Position numbers and translations under genes: made by a program | Origin: Porphyromonadaceae bacterium | GTDB lineage: Bacteria > Bacteroidota > Bacteroidia > Bacteroidales > Dysgonomonadaceae | DNA: 15,532 bases | NCBI GenBank assembly: GCA_003517675.1 | Contig: DPAC01000112.1 | Location: 1 to 15,532, forward strand | Reading direction: 5' to 3' | In this document: piece after piece, positions 7,346-14,367 of the stretch | Numbering within the stretch: the stretch's first letter is position 1 | Layout: every line of letters begins with the position of its first letter | The notes under the pieces: model-generated | What the model was told of the DNA's origin: nothing | Databases searched by the model: none | Seen by the model: only the letters and a program-made list of their open reading frames with translations

Positions 7346-8611
7346 TTACACTCTTTTGGAGGTTACCTGCGCTTCATACTCCTCAATCTCTTTGATATAG
7401 GCATCCCCCACGGGAACACCCTGCTGTTGGCAGTAATAACTGTACAGCGCATTCCATGGCATCGCTTTCAGCTCTTCCAGGTAAGCCATCCGCTCGAAGT
7501 TCTGGTTCTGTTTCTCAAAATCCCTCAGCTTGCCGGTCGGCTCCAGCAATGCCTGCAACAGGGCTTTCTGTGCGGAACGGATGCCCACCACGTACGCGCC
7601 GAGGCGGTTGATGGAGGCATCGAAATAATCCAGCCCCACGTGTACCCGCTCCATTTGTCCCGAGCGGACAATCTCCTGAGCGATAGCGAGCAGTTCGTCG
7701 GTAAGGATCACCACGTGATCGCTGTCCCAGCGTTCCGGGCGACTCACATGCAGGTTGATCTCCGGCACAAAAAGCAACAGCGAGGAGAGCTTGTCCGATA
7801 TCACTTCGGTCGGGTGGAAGTGGCCGGCGTCCAACGTCAGCATCATGTTGTTCTTTACGGCATATCCCATATAAAACTCGTGTGAGCCTGTCACATAGCT
7901 TTCGCTGCCGATGCCGAAAAGTTTACATTCCACGCAGTCCTTCAGATATTCGGTGCTGATCTTTTCCGACAGTACTTCATCCAATGATTCCTGCAGCAGC
8001 TTTCTGTGTGCATAACGGGATACCGTTTTGTCTTTTTCCCCATCGGGTATCCAGATGTTGTGGATGCAGGGATCGCCCTGCTGGCGACCAATCTCTGCCG
8101 CTATTCTGCGGCAACGGCGAAGGTGTTCTTTCCAGAATCTCCGGATCTCCGGATCGAAATCGGAAAGCGTATAGCCGCTGTTGGCCTTATCGTGCGAGAA
8201 GAAGGTGGAGTTGAAGTCGAGTTTCACGCCTACTTTCTTCGCCCAATCGATCCAACTCTGAAAATGCTTCGGCTCAATCTGATCGCGATCCACAAATTCA
8301 CCGCCGAAATCGCCATAGATGGCATGCAAGCTGATTCTGTGGATGCCGGGTACCAGCGAGAGCACTTTCTCGAAATCACTCCGCAACTCCTCCATGTTCC
8401 TGGCTTTGCCGGGATAATTGCCGGTTGCCTGAATGCCGCCGGTAAGCTCCCCCTCCGGATTTTCAAATCCCGACACGTCATCAGCCTGCCAGCAATGGAT
8501 CGAAATAGACAATTTGTTCAATTGCTCAATTGCCTGTGCTGCATCTACGCCCAGTGACGCATACTGCTCCTTTGCATCCTCAAATGCACTTTTGATCTGT
8601 TCTTCGTTCAT
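7346..8611 (-). CDS. rhaA: L-rhamnose isomerase RhaA
   Basis: A 421-aa cytosolic enzyme converting L-rhamnose to L-rhamnulose, the first catabolic step. Length equals the family norm (about 420). Conserved segments visible include SISIHCWQADDVSGFE (35-50), the metal-site region TLDAGHFHPTE (259-269), LHVSRPERWDSDHV (287-300) and GLDYFDASINR (326-336), giving Asp261, His264/His266, His288 and Asp328/Asp331 as likely metal or substrate ligands by family analogy. It lies 36 nt after rhaB and 3 nt before rhaT. The start is the first Met of the frame, with no upstream alternative needed. Confidence 0.95.
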   Translation of the reverse strand: MNEEQIKSAFEDAKEQYASLGVDAAQAIEQLNKLSISIHCWQADDVSGFENPEGELTGGIQATGNYPGKARNMEELRSDFEKVLSLVPGIHRISLHAIYGDFGGEFVDRDQIEPKHFQSWIDWAKKVGVKLDFNSTFFSHDKANSGYTLSDFDPEIRRFWKEHLRRCRRIAAEIGRQQGDPCIHNIWIPDGEKDKTVSRYAHRKLLQESLDEVLSEKISTEYLKDCVECKLFGIGSESYVTGSHEFYMGYAVKNNMMLTLDAGHFHPTEVISDKLSSLLLFVPEINLHVSRPERWDSDHVVILTDELLAIAQEIVRSGQMERVHVGLDYFDASINRLGAYVVGIRSAQKALLQALLEPTGKLRDFEKQNQNFERMAYLEELKAMPWNALYSYYCQQQGVPVGDAYIKEIEEYEAQVTSKRV

Positions 8612-8647
8612 ATGTTTATATGTTTTGATAATGGTCTGTAATAGGGA

Positions 8648-10135
8648 TTATTTGAGTTCCCGGTACACTTCAAGATATCGTTGGTAGTGATCATTCCATA
8701 ATGCTGTATCGGAAGGCTCAAATAGTTCTAATTCTGTGGAATTACGGACAATACGGCGTATTTCCTCTTTGTTCTTTACCAGCCCGGCTGCCCTGGCCTG
8801 CATCAACAGGTTCCCGATGGCGGTAGCTTCTGACGGTCCTGCCACAACAGGCAGGCCGATGGCATTTGCCGTAAAGGTGTTGAGCATGTTGTTTCTGGAT
8901 CCTCCGCCAATAATGTGCAGCTTTTCGATGGGATAGTTGGCCAGTTTCTGCAAATCCTGTAATACCTGCTTATACCGGAAGGCCAGGCTCTCGTAAATGC
9001 AGCGCGCTATCTCTCCGGTGGTCTTCGGTACAAACTGGTTTGTCTGCCGGCAATAGTGTTGAATGGATGCAATCATGGAAGAGGGATTGGCAAAGCAGGA
9101 GGCGTCCGGATTGATGAAACATTGAAAAGATGCGGCACGTTGAGCGGCTGTCACAATCTCCTCGTAGGTTACCGGACTGTTCTTCTCCCATTCTTTCTTG
9201 CATTGTTCAATGAGCCACATGCCACAGATATTCTTCAGGAGACGGATGGAACCGTCAGCTCCCCCCTCGTTGGTGAAGTTGAGCGTAAAAGTATCCTTGT
9301 TGATGACCGGTTTATCGGACTCAATCCCCATCAACGACCAGGTGCCGGAACTTAAATAGGCAAAATGGGTACTTTCAGCCGGCACCGCCAGCACGGCAGA
9401 AGCGGTATCGTGCCCGGCCACCGCGATCACTGAAATATCCTCCAGATCGGTCAGGTGTTGCACCGAGGGTGATATCTTCCCGATCGTTGTCCCGGAGAGC
9501 ACCTTAGGAGCAAACTGCTCTTTCGACAGCCGGATGGCATCGAGCAAGGCGGGCTCAAACTCTTTTGTGTAGGGGTTGATCATCTGCGAGGTGGAGGCGA
9601 TGGTATATTCCGTGATCATCTTTCCGGTCAGCAGATAGGAAAGGGCATCGGGCATAAACAGGATTTTATCGATGAGGGGATAGATGGAGCAGTTTTCCGC
9701 CAGCATCGTATTCAGTTGAAACAGAGAATTGAAGTTCATGATCTGAATGCCTGTTTTCTCATATACCTCTTCTTTTGGCATTTTGGCGAAAAAGCGTTCC
9801 GGTGCACCCTGTGTATGTAAGTCACGATAGCTGTACGGCATTCGCAGCGGTTCGCCGTCGGCCCCAAAACAGACAAAATCTACGCCCCATGTATCGATTC
9901 CTATCGAGAGGATGGGGTAATTCCGGAGCCTGGTCTTGCGTAACGAATGCACGATTTGCTCGTACAAATAAAACAGATCCCAGTACAGACGACCGTTTAC
10001 TTCCACCAGGGGATTGGAAAAACGATGGATTTCCTGTAATGCCAGGCGGTCATTTTGAACGGTTCCCAGCATAGCCCTGCCGTTGCTTGCTCCCAGATCG
10101 ATCGCCAAAAAAGAGATTAAATTGCCTTCACTCAT
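8648..10135 (-). CDS. rhaB: Rhamnulokinase RhaB (FGGY family)
   Basis: A 495-aa FGGY sugar kinase phosphorylating L-rhamnulose to L-rhamnulose 1-phosphate. Visible motifs: the N-terminal phosphate-binding segment AIDLGASNGR (11-20), SIGIDTWGVDF (78-88), the catalytic region AGHDTASAV with Asp243 (240-248), SSGTWSLMG (262-270) and the C-terminal GGGSRNNMLN with ATAIGNLL (410-445). Position beside rhaA and rhaT makes rhamnulose the substrate rather than xylulose, glycerol or fuculose. It is the first gene of the operon, about 30 nt downstream of the predicted transcription start. The aldolase that would cleave the product is not in the window. Confidence 0.95.
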   Translation of the reverse strand: MSEGNLISFLAIDLGASNGRAMLGTVQNDRLALQEIHRFSNPLVEVNGRLYWDLFYLYEQIVHSLRKTRLRNYPILSIGIDTWGVDFVCFGADGEPLRMPYSYRDLHTQGAPERFFAKMPKEEVYEKTGIQIMNFNSLFQLNTMLAENCSIYPLIDKILFMPDALSYLLTGKMITEYTIASTSQMINPYTKEFEPALLDAIRLSKEQFAPKVLSGTTIGKISPSVQHLTDLEDISVIAVAGHDTASAVLAVPAESTHFAYLSSGTWSLMGIESDKPVINKDTFTLNFTNEGGADGSIRLLKNICGMWLIEQCKKEWEKNSPVTYEEIVTAAQRAASFQCFINPDASCFANPSSMIASIQHYCRQTNQFVPKTTGEIARCIYESLAFRYKQVLQDLQKLANYPIEKLHIIGGGSRNNMLNTFTANAIGLPVVAGPSEATAIGNLLMQARAAGLVKNKEEIRRIVRNSTELELFEPSDTALWNDHYQRYLEVYRELK

Positions 10136-10169
10136 AATGAGGTTAAATTCGGTTTTTTAAGATTGTCTG

Positions 10170-10200
10170 CAAACTTACAGGATAAATTGAAAAGATGCAA
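10170..10200 (-). promoter_or_regulatory. Promoter of the rhaBAT operon
   Basis: Minus strand: TTG (complement of 10198-10200) as -33 box, 20-nt spacer, then TAAGTTTG (complement of 10170-10177), an exact TAnnTTTG. The predicted start is near 10164, leaving a leader of about 30 nt before rhaB. The sequence upstream to 10241 could hold an AraC-type (RhaR) operator, but no convincing repeat was seen. Confidence 0.72.
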
Positions 10201-10241
10201 TAAGATAAATGATTTTATGACTGTGTTTTTTGATATTGCTG

Positions 10242-10275
10242 TTGATGGGAAAATGTATATTATTTACTACCTTTG
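10242..10275 (+). promoter_or_regulatory. Promoter of the toxin-antitoxin pair
   Basis: TACCTTTG at 10268-10275 is an exact TAnnTTTG; a TTG at 10242-10244 lies 23 nt upstream, slightly far for a -33 box. The predicted start is about 10281, giving a short leader before the ATG at 10305. It diverges from the rhaB promoter in the same 169-bp gap. Confidence 0.55.
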
Positions 10276-10304
10276 TAAAGTAAAGTGATTAAAAACTGAA
10301 AGTT

Positions 10305-10526
10305 ATGTTACAAACACAGATAGTCAAAGATGAACGAGGAAATCCCATGGGAGTTTTTATCCCAATGAATGATTGGGAACTGATAAAACAGCGTTATCCG
10401 GACATAGACAATCTCGACACCGATATACCTCAATGGGAAAAAGACTTTATTGATGAGCGTTTAAAAGTAGTTAACGATCACCCCGGGCGCCTGCATCCCG
10501 TGAAGGATCTTTTTCGGAAATTATGA
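10305..10526 (+). CDS. Small antitoxin-like protein
   Basis: A 73-aa acidic protein beginning MLQTQIVKDERGNPMGVFIP and ending PVKDLFRKL. This short class, with a beta-strand-like start, a GVFIPMNDWELIK segment and a charged helical second half, is commonly seen immediately upstream of RelE/ParE-type genes in Bacteroidota. No named DNA-binding motif is obvious, so autoregulation is only presumed. Its stop overlaps the toxin start (ATGA at 10523-10526). The context is what makes the antitoxin call, since the sequence itself gives no activity. Confidence 0.75.
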   Translation: MLQTQIVKDERGNPMGVFIPMNDWELIKQRYPDIDNLDTDIPQWEKDFIDERLKVVNDHPGRLHPVKDLFRKL

Positions 10527-10831
10527 GAAGGCGAATATATACTGCTTTTTATCTCGACGAGGTTCGGAATGATATTTTAAGTGCAAAACAATGGTATGAC
10601 GAACAGCAGGAAGGTCTGGGTGAGCGTTTTGTTTCATCCGTGAAAAACACGCTGTTTGATATTCTTAAAATGCCTTCGGCTTATGCCGTAAGATACAGAA
10701 ATGTACGTATTGCCCATACGAAAGTGTTTCCATATAATATTCATTACTTTATCGATGAAAGTAAAAAGCAAGTTATTATTATAGGAATTGTTCATAATAG
10801 AAGGCAGGATGCCCTGTTGCTCGACAGATAA
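10523..10831 (+). CDS. RelE/ParE-family toxin
   Basis: A 102-aa protein with the RelE/ParE fold signature: an N-terminal strand, an AKQWYDEQQEGLGERF helix (20-35), a PSAYAVRYRNVR segment, then VFPYNIHYFID (68-78) and a final strand with IIIGIVHNRRQ. RelE members cleave ribosome-bound mRNA whereas ParE members poison DNA gyrase; sequence alone does not separate them here. Length (about 100) and the conserved Arg/His/Arg near the end fit an intact protein. It is translationally coupled to the upstream antitoxin by a 4-nt overlap. No frameshift or truncation is seen. Confidence 0.87.
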   Translation: MRRRIYTAFYLDEVRNDILSAKQWYDEQQEGLGERFVSSVKNTLFDILKMPSAYAVRYRNVRIAHTKVFPYNIHYFIDESKKQVIIIGIVHNRRQDALLLDR

Positions 10832-10943
10832 AAATCAGCGTGTAAATTACTCTAAAGAACCGATTCAATACCTCCTGCATATCCGTGATGAAATCCGGTA
10901 TATTCTTTCGGAACCAATATTCGATATCAAAAAACACAGCTGA
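10809..10943 (+). pseudogene. 44-codon ORF, possible HepT/DUF86-like remnant
   Basis: An open frame starting inside the toxin gene and running past it. The part after the toxin stop reads SKEPIQYLLHIRDEIRYIL, which resembles the first helix of HepT/DUF86-type HEPN proteins (a YL-HI-D-I pattern), then stops after FDIKKHS. Full-length members are about 110 aa, so this would be a truncated N-terminal fragment. The resemblance is by eye and short, so a chance frame cannot be excluded. Confidence 0.25.
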
Positions 10944-11008
10944 AATATCATTTATGTAAATGGGTTGCGGTATAAAATAAATACATTTGCACGTCGTATG
11001 GAAATGAT

Positions 11009-11033
11009 GGGTTTACCCTAAATAAGCCCTTTT
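11009..11033 (+). terminator. Possible Rho-independent terminator after the TA pair
   Basis: GGGTTTA (11009-11015) and TAAGCCC (11023-11029) pair over 7 bp including one G-U, around a 7-nt loop, followed by four T. The stem is short and the T-tract modest. It would end a transcript coming from the toxin gene 180 bp upstream, or a very short RNA from the TACATTTG box at 10982. Confidence 0.4.
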
Positions 11034-11069
11034 GCTGAAAACAGGCAAACAGTCAACTTGTCGCTCCGT

Positions 11070-11269
11070 TTCTTACAAAGTGGGGTGCTCGTATTTTGGT
11101 CTTTTTAAAGTGGGCTCATTGATTTCCGGACGTTGCGGGATAAACCGCCGGCTTTAGCCGCTTTATAACTTGGTCGACTTTATACGCTTATAATTTAGTT
11201 GGCTTTAGGCGAAGTATAACCCACCTACTTCACGTGGTGGAAGTTGATTAAAAAAAACTTTTGTAAGAA
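11070..11269. repeat. 200-bp repeat-rich segment framed by a 10-bp inverted repeat
   Basis: TTCTTACAAA (11070-11079) and its exact complement TTTGTAAGAA (11260-11269) bound the segment. Inside are three degenerate copies of a ~25.5-bp unit: CTTTA occurs at 11152, 11178 and 11203, and TATAA at 11164, 11189 and 11215. Within each unit an 8-9 bp sub-period is visible. Multiple ~20-25 bp repeats are found at the ends of IS21-family elements, so this could be the end of a lost element; no transposase sequence is present. Confidence 0.45.
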
Positions 11270-11300
11270 GTTGTGGCATGGGACAAATATATTGCTTTTT

Positions 11301-11331
11301 TTTGAATTATTATGAAATAAAGGTATCTTTG
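11301..11331 (+). promoter_or_regulatory. Strong promoter of the 2-oxoacid dehydrogenase operon
   Basis: TTTG at 11301-11304, a 19-nt spacer and TATCTTTG at 11324-11331: both boxes match the Bacteroidota consensus exactly. The predicted start is near 11337, giving a leader of about 50 nt before the E2 start. The leader begins with a tandem decamer, TCAGCATAGT then TCAGCACAGT (11334-11353). Confidence 0.8.
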
Positions 11332-11388
11332 CCTCAGCATAGTTCAGCACAGTGTTTTATTTTAAATGGCTTAAATCATATATAATAG

Positions 11389-12783
11389 ATGGCAGTTGCA
11401 GTAATCATGCCCAGGCAGGGGCAATCGGTTGAGAGTTGTATCATTACAACATTACATAAAAAAGAGGGGGATACCGTGAAAAAAGGGGATGTTTTGTTCT
11501 CTTACGAAACGGATAAGGCTTCCTTTGAGGAGGAATCGCCTGCAGACGGGACCATATTGGCCTGTTTTTACGGTGAGGGTGATGAGGTACCTGTCCTGCA
11601 AAACATGATGATCATCGGGGAGCCGGGGGAAGATATCACCCCACTGCTGGCCGTGAGCCAGGAAGCTTCATCGGGAAGTCTCCCCGATGTGACGGGCAAC
11701 AGCGTTACCCCTCCCGATATACAATCAGGAGAACCGGCCGACGAAACATCGACAGCGACCGCCGCCTTTACCCATAACGACAAGACACCTCTGGAAGCTC
11801 CGGTTCAGGAAGGAAGCACAGAAAACCGGTTCATCTCTCCCCGGGCAAAGATATTGGCAGAGAAAAATGCAGTACCGGTCACCCAACTTACCGGCACCGG
11901 TCCGGGGGGACGGATCATCGAGAAGGATGTTGAAGCCTATTTGGCCAATCGTCCCAGAATGACACCGCTGGCCAAGAAACTGGCTGCTGAACAGGATATT
12001 GTGCCGCAGACGTCCGGAACGGGACTTGCAGGTACGGCCCGTGCTTCCGATCTGTCCGCTCCGGTAAATACCATATACGGCGTTGATTATGAGGATAGGA
12101 AGATATCGAACATGCGCCGGCTGATTGCAAAATCGATGTATGCCTCCCTGCAAAACTCTGCGCAGCTCACCCATCATCTGGGTGCCGATGCCAGACGCAT
12201 CCTCGATCTGCGTAAGAAAGCCAAAGCTGCCTTTGAATCGGGAAACCTTGCCGTGAACATCACGTTGAACGACCTGGTCTGCTTCGCCGTCATCAAAGCG
12301 CTGAAAAAATTCCCCGAAGTGAATACCCATTTTTTGGGCGACAGCAAGCGGTATTTTCGCAAAGTACATCTTGGCCTGGCTGTGGATACCGAACGCGGGC
12401 TGATGGTTCCCGTATTGCGCAATGCCGATGACCTGTCCATTACCGGGCTCTCCGGACAGCTCAAAGAGATTGCCACAGCCTGCCGTGCCGGCAGCGTGAA
12501 TCCCGATATACTGGCTGCCGAGGCCGGCACATTTACCGTATCGAATCTCGGTAATTACGGGGTGGAGATGTTTACCCCGGTAATCAACCTGCCACAATCG
12601 GCCATCCTTGGTGTCAATACCATCGTGCCGCGTCCCAAGGATCTGGGCGACGGGGTCTATGCTTTTGTCCCCTATATCGGATTAAGCCTGACCTACGATC
12701 ACCGGTCACTGGACGGCGGTGAAGCCACCCGTTTTCTGAAACAGATCGCCATCGAAATTGAGAATCTGGAATTGGGAATATAA
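11389..12783 (+). CDS. 2-oxoacid dehydrogenase E2 (dihydrolipoamide acyltransferase)
   Basis: A 464-aa E2 core subunit that carries the acyl group on lipoamide and transfers it to CoA. Domain order: a lipoyl domain at 2-80 with the lipoylation lysine Lys43 in YETDKASFE; an Ala/Thr/Pro/Glu-rich linker (85-145); a peripheral-subunit-binding (E3-binding) domain at 148-185 (SPRAKILAEKN, GTGPGGRIIEKDV); a second, similar segment at 190-222 (MTPLAKKLAAEQ, GTGLAGTARASDL); then the acyltransferase domain from about 236 with catalytic His438 and Asp442 in YDHRSLDGGEA. A doubled E3-binding domain is unusual. It heads the operon, followed by E3 and E1. Whether it serves pyruvate, branched-chain or acetoin substrates is not readable from E2, so no gene symbol is given. 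Confidence 0.93.
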   Translation: MAVAVIMPRQGQSVESCIITTLHKKEGDTVKKGDVLFSYETDKASFEEESPADGTILACFYGEGDEVPVLQNMMIIGEPGEDITPLLAVSQEASSGSLPDVTGNSVTPPDIQSGEPADETSTATAAFTHNDKTPLEAPVQEGSTENRFISPRAKILAEKNAVPVTQLTGTGPGGRIIEKDVEAYLANRPRMTPLAKKLAAEQDIVPQTSGTGLAGTARASDLSAPVNTIYGVDYEDRKISNMRRLIAKSMYASLQNSAQLTHHLGADARRILDLRKKAKAAFESGNLAVNITLNDLVCFAVIKALKKFPEVNTHFLGDSKRYFRKVHLGLAVDTERGLMVPVLRNADDLSITGLSGQLKEIATACRAGSVNPDILAAEAGTFTVSNLGNYGVEMFTPVINLPQSAILGVNTIVPRPKDLGDGVYAFVPYIGLSLTYDHRSLDGGEATRFLKQIAIEIENLELGI

Positions 12784-12784
12784 G

Positions 12785-12812
12785 AGTCAAGAGCCAAGAG
12801 CCAAGAGTCAAG
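12785..12812 (+). repeat. Heptamer tandem array, AGYCAAG x4
   Basis: Four contiguous 7-bp units (AGTCAAG, AGCCAAG, AGCCAAG, AGTCAAG) beginning one base after the E2 stop codon. A similar four-unit array lies in opposite orientation at 12963-12990 before E3. Confidence 0.85.
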
Positions 12813-12835
12813 ACAAAAGATACAATGTGATGTAT

Positions 12836-12881
12836 AATTTAAAGTAATCAGAATTTCAATGGAACTGTTTGACTTTAAATT
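12836..12881 (+). other. 10-bp inverted repeat in the E2-E3 gap
   Basis: AATTTAAAGT (12836-12845) and ACTTTAAATT (12872-12881) are exact complements separated by 26 nt, so the mRNA could fold a stem-loop here. It is nested inside the pair of opposed heptamer arrays. It is AT-rich and has no T-tract, so it is unlikely to be a terminator. Confidence 0.5.
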
Positions 12882-12962
12882 GTTATATAGGGTAAATGCT
12901 TTTAGCAATGTTTTAAAATAATAAATGATGCCGATAACCAGTCTGAATATAGCCTTTAAAGT

Positions 12963-12990
12963 CTTGGCTCCTGATTCCTGGTTCTTGGCG
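12963..12990 (-). repeat. Heptamer tandem array, opposite orientation, before E3
   Basis: Four 7-bp units on the plus strand (CTTGGCT, CCTGATT, CCTGGTT, CTTGGCG), which on the minus strand read as the AGYCARG family seen at 12785-12812. Over 30 positions the two arrays are complementary at 22. The array ends 14 nt before the E3 start. Confidence 0.75.
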
Positions 12991-13004
12991 CTAAAGGAAA
13001 TATT

Positions 13005-14360
13005 ATGATAGATTTACTGATCATCGGTGGCGGTCCCGCCGGATATGTAGCGGCAGAGAGAGCCGGACACAATGGACTGAATGTGGTGCTTTTCGAGAAA
13101 AAAGAAATAGGCGGTGTCTGCCTGAACGAAGGGTGTATCCCCACAAAAACACTGCTGTACAGTGCCAAAATGTACGAAAATGCCCTGCATGGGGATAAGT
13201 ACGGTGTCTTTGGCGATAACATCCGCTTCGACTACGAAAAAATGATCTCCCGCAAAAAGAAAGTGGTACGTAAACTGGTTTCAGGCGTAGAGAGCAAGAT
13301 GAAACTGAACCATGTCACCGTGGTGAAAGGGGATGCTTACATCAATGGCCGCTCAGCGGAAGGGATTGAAGTGACTTGCAACGAAGAGAAATATACCGGC
13401 AGGAACCTGCTTGTCTGTACCGGATCAGAAGCCGCTGTGCCCCCCATTCCCGGTCTTCAGGAAGCCGGAGCGGTGATCCTCACCAACCGGGAGATTCTGG
13501 AGATGACCGAGCGACCCGCCTCACTGGTTGTAATTGGTGGCGGTGTGATCGGGATGGAGTTTGCCAGTTTTTTCAACAGCCTGGGAACGAAGGTGACGGT
13601 GGTGGAGATGCTGCCGGAGATTTTGGGAGGACTCGATTTCGAAATATCGGCTATGCTGCGTGATATTTATACGAAGAAAGGAATTGCCTTCCACCTGAAT
13701 GCGAAAGTGGTGCAGGTGGATGGCAACAAGGTCGTCTTCGAGAAAGAGGGGATGACCCACACGGTGGAAGGTGAAAAAATTCTGTTGAGTGTGGGCCGTC
13801 GCCCTGTCACCCAGGGCTTCGGTCTGGAGAAGCTGGGTGTGGAGCTGCTGCGTGGTGGCATCAAAGTGGATGAGAAACTGCGGACCAATGTTCCCGGTGT
13901 TTTTGCTGCGGGCGATGTGACCGGTTTCTCACTGCTGGCTCATACGGCGAGTCGCGAGGGAGAGGTAGTGGTCAACAACCTCACCGGACGGAATGACATC
14001 ATGCGTTACAACGCTATTCCGGGTGTTGTATATACCAATCCCGAAGTGGCCGGCGTGGGGGAGACCGAAGAGACAGCCAAAGCCAAAGGGATAGCTTACA
14101 AGGTATCCAAACTGCCTATGACCTATGCGGGTCGTTTTGTGGTTGAAAATGAGGGAGGGAACGGGCTTTGCAAAATTTTGGTGGGTGAAAAACATGGCGA
14201 GGTAATCGGTGTGCATCTGTTGGGAAATCCTTCCAGTGAAATCATTTATGGAGCCTGTATGGCCATTGAACAGGAGATGACGCTGAAGGAGATGCAAGAA
14301 GTCGTATTTCCGCACCCCACCGTGAGTGAGATTCTCAAGGAAGTTGTTTTTTCATTTTAA
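13005..14360 (+). CDS. lpdA: Dihydrolipoyl dehydrogenase (E3)
   Basis: A 451-aa FAD flavoenzyme that reoxidises the dihydrolipoamide of E2 with NAD+. Motifs: the FAD-binding GGGPAGYVAAERA (8-20), the redox disulfide in GGVCLNEGCIPTK with Cys39 and Cys44, the NAD-binding GGGVIGMEFAS (178-188), the second FAD site GVFAAGDVTG, and the C-terminal HPTVSE with catalytic His437 and Glu442. Length is typical of the short E3 form, without an N-terminal lipoyl domain. An AAAGGA ribosome binding site lies 5 nt upstream of the ATG. It is the second gene of the operon, 221 bp after E2 and 108 bp before E1, an unusually loose spacing filled with repeats. Confidence 0.95.
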   Translation: MIDLLIIGGGPAGYVAAERAGHNGLNVVLFEKKEIGGVCLNEGCIPTKTLLYSAKMYENALHGDKYGVFGDNIRFDYEKMISRKKKVVRKLVSGVESKMKLNHVTVVKGDAYINGRSAEGIEVTCNEEKYTGRNLLVCTGSEAAVPPIPGLQEAGAVILTNREILEMTERPASLVVIGGGVIGMEFASFFNSLGTKVTVVEMLPEILGGLDFEISAMLRDIYTKKGIAFHLNAKVVQVDGNKVVFEKEGMTHTVEGEKILLSVGRRPVTQGFGLEKLGVELLRGGIKVDEKLRTNVPGVFAAGDVTGFSLLAHTASREGEVVVNNLTGRNDIMRYNAIPGVVYTNPEVAGVGETEETAKAKGIAYKVSKLPMTYAGRFVVENEGGNGLCKILVGEKHGEVIGVHLLGNPSSEIIYGACMAIEQEMTLKEMQEVVFPHPTVSEILKEVVFSF

Positions 14361-14367
14361 TTCAGCA

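Larger units (their letters stand above)
10832..11300. other. Gene-free gap with repeats between the TA pair and the dehydrogenase operon
   Basis: About 470 bp without a credible full gene. In order it holds the HepT-like fragment (to 10943), a lone TACATTTG box (10982-10989), a terminator-like hairpin (11009-11033), two similar AAAGTGGG-started segments (11077 and 11107), three ~25.5-bp repeats (11151-11226), a CCACC/GGTGG hairpin (11221-11240) and a 10-bp inverted repeat framing the repeat region (11070-11079 / 11260-11269). Confidence 0.6.

Noticed and set aside
10982..11033. TACATTTG box followed by a hairpin as a tiny RNA gene
   Set aside because: There is no -33 box at the right spacing, and the RNA would be only about 40 nt; the hairpin is better kept as a possible terminator.
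11725..12597. Long antisense open frame (290 codons) across the E2 gene
   Set aside because: It is opposite a well-supported E2 with complete motifs; its product shows no family signature and no promoter or ribosome site. It is a by-product of E2 codon composition.
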